In this document: piece after piece, positions 1-5,152 of the stretch | How the letters are laid out: every line of letters starts with the position of its first letter | Numbering within the stretch: position 1 is the stretch's first letter | Assembly (NCBI GenBank): GCA_020833085.1 | Contig: JAJHQY010000034.1 | Location: 1 to 5,822 of the forward strand | Reading direction: 5' to 3' | DNA length: 5,822 nt | Source of the DNA: Desulfurococcaceae archaeon | Lineage (GTDB): Archaea; Thermoproteota; Thermoprotei_A; Sulfolobales; Desulfurococcaceae | Position numbers and translations under genes: made by a program | The notes under the pieces: generated by a model | Databases searched by the model: none | The model's input: the letters and a program-made list of their open reading frames with translations, nothing else | Told to the model about the DNA's origin: nothing

Positions 1-37
1 GAGTGCGTAGGCATACTTGCCACTAAGAGTCAGTAGG

Positions 38-1687
38 CTAGCTAGTTTCTGGTGCTTCGCGCCTCTTAATCTTAATAGAGCTCTCAATAACGTTCTCTGA
101 GATGTCAATTATCTTGTTTAAGCTCGACTCGTCTAGGTTCTTGTACTTCTCTCTGTTAATGTAAATAGATATTAGTGCTTCTGGTATTAGCCCGTATTCC
201 TCCGCGTACTTGTCAAATGACAGAGACTTCGCGTGGACTATTCGCCCCTCTTTAACTTCAACTACCTCGATCGAGTTCACGACTTCACTCCCAGCGCTCG
301 GATACACCTCGATCTTATCAATATAGACCTCCACGTCTTGCTCACTAATCCCCCTACTAGAGAGCGCGCTGGCTACTTCACTCTTAATCTTGGACTTCAC
401 GATCTCCTGTACGTGGGGCCCGATTCCACTAAACAGAGCTACTGCCTCGTTTAAGTTGTACGTAAATCTCTTAACTAGCTTCCACATAGGTTTGCGCTTG
501 TAGAAGAGGCTCTCTAGAGCTGTCTTTGCGAGCGCTTTGTCCTCGCACTCGTAGCTCGAGGGGCCCTCTACTAGTAGTCTCTGCAGTTCACTGTAAATAG
601 AGCTGTCAGTTAGAACTAGGTAGTTTACTAGCTTTTCACCCCCTTCAAGGATCTTCTCTAGTATAGTTGTGATCTTGGACTTTATACAGGGGAGGAGCTT
701 CCCTATTGTCTCAATAAACGCGACGTTTACTGGGTGTAGGTACACGTACTTGTACATCATTTTCCTAGCGTCTAGTAGTCTAGCTATTTCGTCGAGAGTC
801 TTGCTGGTAACAGCTATGAGGGGTTTTGAGCCCTTTTCAATTATATACGAGTTTCTCATAATCCACTCATCGTTTACTTGCCCGATGGGGACGCCTGTGA
901 AGTAGCTATCTCTCTTTAAGTAATCCATGATGTCACTAGTGTAGATGTAGTCTCTGACTGCTAGCCTGACAACTAGTTCTAGGCCACTATACTTATCGGG
1001 GTCGTAGAACTCGTCGCTGCTTATTACTCCGCGCGAGGCGAGGTCTGTGTACTTGTACATGCCTTTTGGAGGCATCATGCCCCTGTCTAGTAGTTCTAGC
1101 GTGAAGTCCGGGTCTAGTCTGAGAGACTCTCTGCTCTCTACTAGTTTACTCTCAATAAGGTCTCGGAGGTGGTCTCTGTAGAGGAGATAGCCCAGGACTT
1201 CGTGATTACCAACTACGTAGCCTAGAAAACCTCTCCTACTCAGCACGTATTTATCAAAAGCGTGGCTAAAAGGCCCGTGTCCTATGTCGTGGAGTAGTCC
1301 TAGTAGTCTAGTAGCGAATATGAGCTCTCTCTGCTTACTAATAGCCGTCCTCCTGATCTCCTCGCTGAGGGAGCCGGTGATAACGGCTGTTCTAATCACA
1401 AACGATATGTACCTGTACGAGGAGTGCATTACGCCAATAGAGTGAGAAAACCTCGTGTGCGTCGCACCCGGGTACACGAAGTGCGCGGCCTGTAGCTGGT
1501 AGATGTACCTCAGTCTCTGGAGAACCCACGAGTCCATAACTGATCCTTCTAGCTCCTTAACGTAATCAACGTAGCCGTAAATGGGGTCTCTCACCTGCGC
1601 GTTAAAGGGCATAAAGATAAACGCGGGTGACTCTTCCCCCTTTATACTGGGCGTTGTAGTTGACACTGGCACGTACACCTCAGTCAA
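38..1687 (-). CDS. HD-domain dNTP triphosphohydrolase (SAMHD1/COG1078-like)
   Basis: Predicted cytosolic metal-dependent phosphohydrolase of the HD superfamily. The closest well-known relatives, SAMHD1 and bacterial dGTPase-like enzymes, cut dNTPs to nucleoside and triphosphate. Numbering from the TTG start at 1687, it has RDPIYGYVDY (33-42), QRLRYIYQL (57-65), YPGATHTRFSH (72-82), LLHDIGHGPFSHAFD (131-145), NHE (161-163) and SDIMDYLKRDSYFTG (251-265). The metal ligands H82, H133, D134 and D252 are all present, as are counterparts of SAMHD1 H210, H215 and H233 (H137, H142, H162), so it should be active. About 280 residues follow the core, making it longer than many relatives (549 aa). The start is uncertain: TTG 1687 has no clear ribosome site; GTG 1666 sits 9 nt after GAGGTG; ATG 1612 begins just before the family homology. 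The zinc-knuckle gene lies just upstream on the same strand, so co-transcription is likely. Substrate preference cannot be read from sequence. Confidence 0.93.
   Translation of the reverse strand: MTEVYVPVSTTTPSIKGEESPAFIFMPFNAQVRDPIYGYVDYVKELEGSVMDSWVLQRLRYIYQLQAAHFVYPGATHTRFSHSIGVMHSSYRYISFVIRTAVITGSLSEEIRRTAISKQRELIFATRLLGLLHDIGHGPFSHAFDKYVLSRRGFLGYVVGNHEVLGYLLYRDHLRDLIESKLVESRESLRLDPDFTLELLDRGMMPPKGMYKYTDLASRGVISSDEFYDPDKYSGLELVVRLAVRDYIYTSDIMDYLKRDSYFTGVPIGQVNDEWIMRNSYIIEKGSKPLIAVTSKTLDEIARLLDARKMMYKYVYLHPVNVAFIETIGKLLPCIKSKITTILEKILEGGEKLVNYLVLTDSSIYSELQRLLVEGPSSYECEDKALAKTALESLFYKRKPMWKLVKRFTYNLNEAVALFSGIGPHVQEIVKSKIKSEVASALSSRGISEQDVEVYIDKIEVYPSAGSEVVNSIEVVEVKEGRIVHAKSLSFDKYAEEYGLIPEALISIYINREKYKNLDESSLNKIIDISENVIESSIKIKRREAPETS
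1676..1681 (-). promoter_or_regulatory. Ribosome binding site favouring a GTG start at 1666
   Basis: On the minus strand GAGGTG occupies 1681-1676, followed by a 9-nt spacer and GTG at 1666-1664. This is the only good Shine-Dalgarno match near the 5' end of the HD gene. It favours a protein 7 residues shorter than the TTG-1687 reading, with the N-terminus MSTTTPSIKG. The motif lies inside the longer frame, so chance (Glu-Val codons GAG GTG) cannot be excluded. Confidence 0.4.
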
Positions 1688-1723
1688 TATGGATCCCGAC
1701 TACTCACTTAACAACCTGTGTGT

Positions 1724-1921
1724 TCATAATTTACTGTAAAAGCGCTTATATGGATTATCCAGGAAAAAGCCCTCTCTGCACTTGGGGCAGATAACTAGTA
1801 GTGGTCTCTCCCGCTCTTCTCTCTCCACGTGGGAGTTGACAACGTAGAGTGTTACCTCGTACATGTACAGGAACTCAGACGCCTCTCCTTCGAAGCCGCA
1901 GTGAGGGCACTTAATTTTCAC
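1724..1921 (-). CDS. Small double-zinc-knuckle (zinc ribbon) protein
   Basis: A 65-residue protein with CPHC at residues 5-8 and CPKC at 45-48, a spacing that fits one zinc ribbon with four Cys ligands. Between them lie a probable beta/aromatic stretch (FLYMYEVTLYVV) and a charged segment (VEREERER). No family is recognised; zinc ribbons like this serve in nucleic-acid or protein binding. The GTG start at 1921 is chosen because GGTG lies 5 nt upstream on the same strand and it gives the typical opening MKIKCPHCG. The frame also stays open to TTG 1933 (four more residues, MVLL), which would be leaderless or nearly so given the TATA box at 1956-1962. It is 36-57 nt upstream of the HD phosphohydrolase gene on the same strand, so the pair is probably one transcript. 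A functional link to the enzyme is inference only. Confidence 0.75.
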   Translation of the reverse strand: MKIKCPHCGFEGEASEFLYMYEVTLYVVNSHVEREERERPLLVICPKCREGFFLDNPYKRFYSKL

Positions 1922-1955
1922 AAGTAACACCAAGTTGTAATTGCCCTTAGAAGTG

Positions 1956-1970
1956 TATTATACATTATAC
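1956..1970 (-). promoter_or_regulatory. TATA element for the zinc-ribbon/HD transcript
   Basis: Read on the minus strand, the stretch GTATAATGTATAATA carries two overlapping TATA-like boxes. The nearer one (1962-1956) predicts a transcript start about 25 nt on, near 1933, leaving a 5' leader of roughly 12 nt that contains the GGTG ribosome site before GTG 1921. The AT-rich patch stands out from its more GC-rich surroundings. No operator-like repeat is seen at the box itself. Confidence 0.5.
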
Positions 1971-1980
1971 CATTAATGTC

Positions 1981-2073
1981 CACTCGCACTCGGCTAAGAG
2001 CGTTGAATCGAGATCTCGGCTGCTCGGGCTGACTAGTATTTACTCCTTAACTATGCGAGCAGTTTTGCGAGTG
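1981..2073. repeat. Nested inverted repeats in a 155-bp non-coding gap
   Basis: CACTCGCA (1981-1988) pairs with TGCGAGTG (2066-2073), and inside it CTGCTCG (2020-2026) pairs with CGAGCAG (2056-2062). A third short stem, CTCG/CGAG (1989-1992 with 2009-2012), could complete a three-way junction. All stems are perfect but short. The gap between the pterin-synthase-like gene and the zinc-ribbon promoter holds no ORF of note, no tRNA and no C/D-box motif that I can find. It may be a small structured RNA, the 3' UTR of the 2089-3603 gene, or a protein-binding site. Chance is possible for stems of 7-8 bp. Confidence 0.35.
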
Positions 2074-2088
2074 TTCTGAGTTGCTAAT

Positions 2089-3603
2089 TTAGAAGAGATC
2101 TTTATCCTGCTCATATTCCTTGCCGAGTTTCAGCGCTATATAGGCTTTTGTGAGCTCTGATCCTAAGTAGAAGTAGTGTTGGGAGCGCGAGGCGAGCCCG
2201 CGCCTCTCGATCTCGGCGAGAATGGCGTAGGGGTCTCCGCCTCGAACTTCTAGTGTTGGTTCATCTCGGCCATAAATGTAGTGTTGCAGGACTATTTCTC
2301 CGTGTTCGTGGTCAACGCTTACTCTGAAATACCCCTTGGGGTCTAGTTGAAGAGGAGCTCTCTCGACGGCCCTGACAACTACTCCTGCTCGTGGAAGTGT
2401 CTGAGAGGCTCTCCTCTTACTCTTAGCTACTAGTAGGCTCCGAGTCATGTCTTTAGGCGGTTTTCTCAGCTCGCGGGCGATAATAGCCATTTCGAGAGCC
2501 CGCCTCAATTCCCGCGTAGCGCCTCGAGTCTTAACACTAGCCTCTGTAACCAAGTAGAGCTCGACTCCGAGCTCTACACCTATAAACGCTAACAGAGCAT
2601 TTAGTCCAATACTATCCACATCTGCGAGCTCGATCACGTTTCCCACGCCCATTAATATTGGTGTTCTTGGCAGAGCTCTCCTTAGAGTAATATACGCCTC
2701 TAGGGACTCGGCGAGGCCACTTAGTGGGGGGTTTAGAACGGGGTCTACTATAACTCTCTCAAACCCACTACTCTCTAGCTTCTCGACTACTTTCTCGAGG
2801 AACTCAACGCGCTCTACTGCTGAGCCTCTACTACAAGTAATCACTAGCGGCTTCTCCTTTAAATAACTCATTTCCAGTACTCTCTCGAAGTCCTCGCAGG
2901 GAATGCCGTTAACAATGTCTACTAGTTCGCGGGCTTCTCTGATCAGCTCGAAGTCCAGCGTGTCTACGCCCACCGGCTTGTCTACACTGTCTCGAATAGA
3001 CTTAATGACGCGGAGAGCACTACTCCTACTAAACTCGAGTGGAAACCCTACTAGCACCACGTCAGTGTACTTCACGGGCTCTCCGAGCTCTACTCCACTC
3101 TCGCTCTCCGCGTAGAGTTCAAGTAGAATTAGCGGGTAGTGCCTACTAACAGGCGTGTCTCGGATCTTGAAGTAGAAGTCTCTCCTCGCCCTCTCCCACG
3201 CTTCTCTGAGAGCTCTCTCTTCAACGCGCGATTTCTCGCTCTCTAAGACCTCGTCGGCTGGTTTGCTAGGCGATAAGCCGACTCCACTAGCCAGGAGCTC
3301 TACTAGTAGCGGTATGTCGTGAGCGTAGTAAGTGCCCTTGACAACAGGCACTCCGAGGAGTCTCTCTAGCTCAGTTAGATCACCACGCGTAAATCCAGGG
3401 ACAACTACTATGTCCACGCCTCTCAGAGCGTCTTTGTACTCGGGCAGGACTCTGGCTAGGTACTCGGAGTTCAACATGGCGGCTACTTTTACAGGCAAAG
3501 CTAGCACTCTGATCTCCACTCCGGGAACTCTCTCCTGAGCCTTCTTCGCGTACTCCTCAACTAGGTGTTTTGCTAGTTGCCCAGTTACGAGTAGTACTCT
3601 CAC
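2089..3603 (-). CDS. Dihydropteroate-synthase-like protein (TIGR00284 type)
   Basis: A 504-residue cytosolic protein of the archaeal/methylotroph family called dihydropteroate synthase-related. Three parts are visible: an N-terminal DUF6513-like domain (about 1-150, opening RVLLVTGQLA with VVVPGFTRGD at 67-75), a pterin-binding TIM-barrel part (about 175-375), and a C-terminal DUF4346-like part (about 415-504, with DPKGYF at 421-426, YFYLGSELTKA at 477-487 and the ending DKDLF). Landmark barrel motifs are GVDTLD (212-217), VDPVLNPP (286-293), MGVGNVIELAD (318-328) and KTRGATRELRRA (358-369). The family is thought to act in synthesis of methanopterin-like C1-carrier pterins; the exact reaction is not settled, so I do not call it FolP. 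The start is GTG 3603, four nt after a perfect GGAGGT. It is 107 nt downstream of the DUF131 pair on the same strand and may be read from its own weak promoter or by read-through. Length and motifs look intact. Confidence 0.93.
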   Translation of the reverse strand: MRVLLVTGQLAKHLVEEYAKKAQERVPGVEIRVLALPVKVAAMLNSEYLARVLPEYKDALRGVDIVVVPGFTRGDLTELERLLGVPVVKGTYYAHDIPLLVELLASGVGLSPSKPADEVLESEKSRVEERALREAWERARRDFYFKIRDTPVSRHYPLILLELYAESESGVELGEPVKYTDVVLVGFPLEFSRSSALRVIKSIRDSVDKPVGVDTLDFELIREARELVDIVNGIPCEDFERVLEMSYLKEKPLVITCSRGSAVERVEFLEKVVEKLESSGFERVIVDPVLNPPLSGLAESLEAYITLRRALPRTPILMGVGNVIELADVDSIGLNALLAFIGVELGVELYLVTEASVKTRGATRELRRALEMAIIARELRKPPKDMTRSLLVAKSKRRASQTLPRAGVVVRAVERAPLQLDPKGYFRVSVDHEHGEIVLQHYIYGRDEPTLEVRGGDPYAILAEIERRGLASRSQHYFYLGSELTKAYIALKLGKEYEQDKDLF

Positions 3604-3607
3604 CGAG

Positions 3608-3613
3608 ACCTCC
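3608..3613 (-). promoter_or_regulatory. Strong Shine-Dalgarno GGAGGT for the 2089-3603 gene
   Basis: The minus strand reads GAGGAGGTCTCG and then GTG (3603). GGAGGT at 3613-3608 with a 4-nt spacer fixes the GTG start. A weak TATA-like GTATTTAGA sits at 3639-3631, which would put the transcript start almost on the ribosome site, so an upstream start or read-through from the DUF131 operon is equally possible. Confidence 0.7.
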
Positions 3614-3710
3614 TCAGATACGTGACTAGTTCTAAATACAACACTCCTAGCTCAGTTTAGAGTACGCGTCTCGTAATTGAAGCGGAGCTGTGATCTCGGC
3701 TTAGCTTTGT

Positions 3711-4004
3711 TTACGTGGCTACCGCGCCCCCCGCCTCCCTGAGAGTTTTAATAATCCACGCGTTGAACAACAGTAGCACTACCACTAGTACTACTGCGAG
3801 TGCAATTGCTAATAGTAGTGCCATGTGGGCTTGCTCACCCACGCCGAAACACACCGGCACAAAGAATACTACTACGCAGCCACCACCAGTAACGCTGACA
3901 CCACCGGTTTCCGGCGCGACTAGTAGTAGTGGCAGTAGAGCGGCGATAACTGCCAGTATAATCCCCGCGAACACGAGTACTAAGCCTAGTTTAAAGAGCC
4001 TCAC
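3711..4004 (-). CDS. DUF131/TIGR00304-like membrane protein, divergent copy
   Basis: A 97-residue membrane protein with two hydrophobic helices (about 5-29 and 61-84) flanking a glycine-rich loop: GGVSVTGGGCVVVFFVPVCFG. The layout (helix, GGV-x-GPxPIxFG-like loop, helix) matches DUF131 and the gene immediately upstream, so this is a tandem paralogue. Here the usual GP-PI core of the loop is replaced by a stretch with two cysteines (C43 and C52), absent from its sister. The start is GTG 4004. The ribosome site GGTGAG overlaps the upstream gene's TGA stop, and only 4 nt separate stop and start, so the two are translationally linked. Function is unknown for the family; archaeal inner-membrane location is predicted. 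No T-run follows the stop, so read-through into the next gene is possible. Confidence 0.75.
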   Translation of the reverse strand: MRLFKLGLVLVFAGIILAVIAALLPLLLVAPETGGVSVTGGGCVVVFFVPVCFGVGEQAHMALLLAIALAVVLVVVLLLFNAWIIKTLREAGGAVAT

Positions 4005-4008
4005 TTCC

Positions 4009-4284
4009 TCACCACCTCAAATACCCCGTAAAAATCAAGAACACTACTAGCGAGAGTAGCAACAGCACTATTGCCAGTATAATTAGCGCCTTCGCGATTC
4101 TCTCACTAGTCCCAATGACAATGGGGAGGGGTCCAATAATAAAGACCCCGCCGGCTTCAACTCTCTTCTCGCCGCGTTCACTTTCTCTGAGCGCTGAGAG
4201 AAATATTAATAGCGCACCGACTACTACGACTATAAATGCCACTAGAAATAGCAGTAGAGCCAGCCAGAGCACTCTCCGTGACAC
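4009..4284 (-). CDS. DUF131/TIGR00304 family membrane protein
   Basis: A 91-residue archaeal membrane protein. Residues 6-32 and 65-87 are strong hydrophobic helices; between them lies a charged segment (ESERGEKRVE) followed by GGVFIIGPLPIVIGTSER (45-62), the signature loop of DUF131. Function is unknown. It is the first gene of a two-gene minus-strand operon with the paralogue ending at 3711. The start is GTG 4284: AGGTGAG (4293-4287) lies just upstream and a TATA box at 4314-4324 predicts a leader of about 9 nt. Length is normal for the family. It is transcribed divergently from the YkgJ-type gene at 4542. Confidence 0.85.
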   Translation of the reverse strand: MSRRVLWLALLLFLVAFIVVVVGALLIFLSALRESERGEKRVEAGGVFIIGPLPIVIGTSERIAKALIILAIVLLLLSLVVFLIFTGYLRW

Positions 4285-4313
4285 CTCTCACCTACATTAA
4301 GCAGACTCAAGTC

Positions 4314-4324
4314 TAATAAATATT
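4314..4324 (-). promoter_or_regulatory. TATA box of the DUF131 operon with adjacent short dyad
   Basis: On the minus strand AATATTTATTA (4324-4314) fits an archaeal TATA element; a start about 25 nt on would fall near 4293, right at the AGGTGAG ribosome site. Between box and start lies AGACT-CA-AGTCT (4303-4314), a 5-bp-arm dyad in the position where a repressor could block polymerase. The dyad is short and may be chance. Confidence 0.5.
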
Positions 4325-4466
4325 GAAGGAGTTGTGAAGAAGCGAGTAGTACTTGAAATTTTCGGGATCTTCGCAGAGCACTTTTCTCTCTCCTCTCTGA
4401 TCTGTGCATTAGAGTTCTCCAGTGCTTAGAGGAGGTGCAGCGTAGTACTGGATTTGTAGAGAACGC

Positions 4467-4480
4467 CGTTTCAGGAAACG
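4467..4480. promoter_or_regulatory. Perfect 14-bp dyad, candidate operator
   Basis: CGTTTC-AG-GAAACG is a perfect inverted repeat with 6-bp arms and a 2-bp spacer. It ends 8 bp before the TATA box at 4489-4496. GAAC (4461-4464) and GTTC (4485-4488) flank it nearly symmetrically. Its place just upstream of the BRE/TATA region is where archaeal activators or repressors bind, so it may control the YkgJ-type gene. Confidence 0.4.
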
Positions 4481-4488
4481 ACTTGTTC

Positions 4489-4496
4489 TTTATAAA
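4489..4496 (+). promoter_or_regulatory. TATA box for the YkgJ-type gene
   Basis: TTTATAAA is a near-ideal archaeal TATA box in the divergent intergenic region. A start about 25 nt downstream falls at 4517-4519, leaving a leader of roughly 23 nt before ATG 4542. No clear Shine-Dalgarno precedes that ATG. Confidence 0.65.
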
Positions 4497-4518
4497 CCCG
4501 TAGAGGCGGAGATTTGAA

Positions 4519-4545
4519 ATGGAGTCGAGTGTAGAGTATTTATGA
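4519..4545 (+). CDS. Possible 8-codon leaderless leader ORF
   Basis: An ATG at 4519 lies where transcription is predicted to start from the TATA box at 4489-4496, and opens the frame MESSVEYL, ending in TGA at 4543-4545. That stop overlaps the start codon of the YkgJ-type gene as ATGA. A leaderless mini-ORF could load ribosomes and pass them to the downstream gene, which lacks a good ribosome site of its own. Such short frames also arise by chance, so the support is positional only. Confidence 0.22.
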   Translation: MESSVEYL

Positions 4546-5015
4546 GTAGACTTGCGTATAAGCTGAGTTTTGTAGACTTCGGAGACGTATGTTCTAAGTG
4601 TACAGAGAACTGCTGTAAGAGGTTCTACGCAGTTCTACTCCCAGAGGAAGAAGAGGAGTTTAGAGGCGTCTCGTTTACTATTGTAACTGAGAAGGGGCCT
4701 GTTCAGTGTATTGGCTCTAGAGGCGGAAAACCCTGTCCATTTCTGAGTGAGAGCGGGAAGTGCACGATTTACAGTAAGAGACCACTTGACTGCAGGCTCT
4801 GGCCAGTACTAGTCTACATAGACTTTAAGACACGCGAAAAAATCGTGTACTTGGACTTAGACTGCCCGGCTGTCCGCGAGGGCAGAATACCAGCAGGGCT
4901 CATTGAGAAAATAGTAGAGGCCGTGAAAAACCTCGAGCTCGACGAGAAGTGGCTAGAGAAATACACTCTTGCGCCGTGGCCTAATAACCTAGTAGAAATA
5001 GCGAGATTCAAGTGA
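4542..5015 (+). CDS. YkgJ-type CxxCxxxCC metal-cluster protein
   Basis: A 157-residue protein of the YkgJ family (UPF0153/PF03692), believed to bind zinc or an Fe-S cluster through conserved cysteines. Visible motifs are CSKCTENCC (17-25), PCPFL (64-68), GKCTIY (72-77) and RPLDCRLWP (80-88), giving cysteines 17, 20, 24, 25, 65, 74 and 84, plus C56 and C108. The family core is complete. Its biochemical role is not established; members have been linked to metal or Fe-S chemistry and to modification enzymes. The C-terminal third is a charged helix (LIEKIVEAVKNLELDEKWLEKY). ATG 4542 is the only start in this frame after an in-frame stop at 4515. It has its own TATA box at 4489-4496, possibly an operator, and an oligo-T end at 5021. 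It is the only complete plus-strand gene in the window. Confidence 0.92.
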   Translation: MSRLAYKLSFVDFGDVCSKCTENCCKRFYAVLLPEEEEEFRGVSFTIVTEKGPVQCIGSRGGKPCPFLSESGKCTIYSKRPLDCRLWPVLVYIDFKTREKIVYLDLDCPAVREGRIPAGLIEKIVEAVKNLELDEKWLEKYTLAPWPNNLVEIARFK

Positions 5016-5100
5016 ACATGTTTTTTAACTGCTCTTCACCCTCTGAAATTTTAGCTAGGATTTCCTCGAGTTTTTAGAGATCCCAGCCAGCATCTTCCAC
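5008..5100 (-). pseudogene. Possible remnant of a small coiled-coil ORF, interrupted by a stop
   Basis: On the minus strand a GTG at 5100 opens VEDAGWDL, then a TAA (5076-5074), then continues in the same frame as a coding-looking amphipathic helix (KLEEILAKISEGEEQLKNMF) to TGA at 5010-5008. The hydrophobic spacing resembles a coiled coil, and a TATA-like stretch sits about 5 nt upstream of the GTG. As it stands no complete protein can be made. It could be a decayed short gene or gene end, or simply chance; it touches the 3' end of the YkgJ-type gene by a few bases. Confidence 0.15.
5021..5026 (+). terminator. Oligo-T terminator after the YkgJ-type gene
   Basis: Six consecutive T residues lie 6 nt after the TGA stop, with a second T5 run at 5071-5075. 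Archaeal polymerase terminates at U-rich tracts without needing a hairpin, so the transcript of the 4542 gene probably ends here, well before the large palindrome. Confidence 0.5.
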
Positions 5101-5102
5101 AG

Positions 5103-5114
5103 TTAATTATAATA
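5103..5114 (+). promoter_or_regulatory. TATA-like box pointing into the palindrome (plus strand)
   Basis: TTAATTATAATA is AT-rich and TATA-like, and is the only such site between the oligo-T end at 5026 and the palindrome. A start about 25 nt on would be near 5134, roughly 19 nt before the hairpin begins. A T5 tract at 5425-5429 could end such a transcript. There is no direct proof of transcription. Confidence 0.3.
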
Positions 5115-5152
5115 ACACTTAGATGTAGCAATTGTAGGGGAAGAGAACAAGG

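Noticed and set aside
233..905. Plus-strand frames opposite the HD gene (233-454 and 669-905)
   Set aside because: They are antisense to a gene with clear conserved motifs, have no ribosome sites, and encode no recognisable domain.
1934..2088. tRNA or C/D-box guide RNA in the gap
   Set aside because: No cloverleaf, no NCCA end, and no RUGAUGA/CUGA box pair on either strand.
2903..3538. Plus-strand Ser/Thr-rich frames opposite the pterin-synthase-like gene (2903-3115, 3332-3538)
   Set aside because: Their biased composition is the expected complement of the Leu/Val/Glu-rich gene on the other strand.
3715..4300. Plus-strand Thr/Ser-rich frames opposite the DUF131 genes (3715-4050, 4115-4300)
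   Set aside because: These are low-complexity shadows of membrane-helix codons; the minus-strand genes have ribosome sites, a promoter and family motifs.
4334..4429. Plus-strand 31-codon GTG frame with a GGAG site, reading VKKRVVLEIF onward
   Set aside because: The only nearby TATA-like box predicts a transcript start after its GTG, no family is recognisable, and such short frames are expected by chance in a 257-bp gap.
4435..4503. Plus-strand 22-codon GTG frame after GAGGAG
   Set aside because: It runs through the dyad and TATA box of the YkgJ-type gene, has no promoter of its own and no recognisable product.
4814..5011. Minus-strand frame opposite the YkgJ-type gene
   Set aside because: It is antisense to a gene with complete cysteine motifs and is Ser/Phe-rich without a domain.
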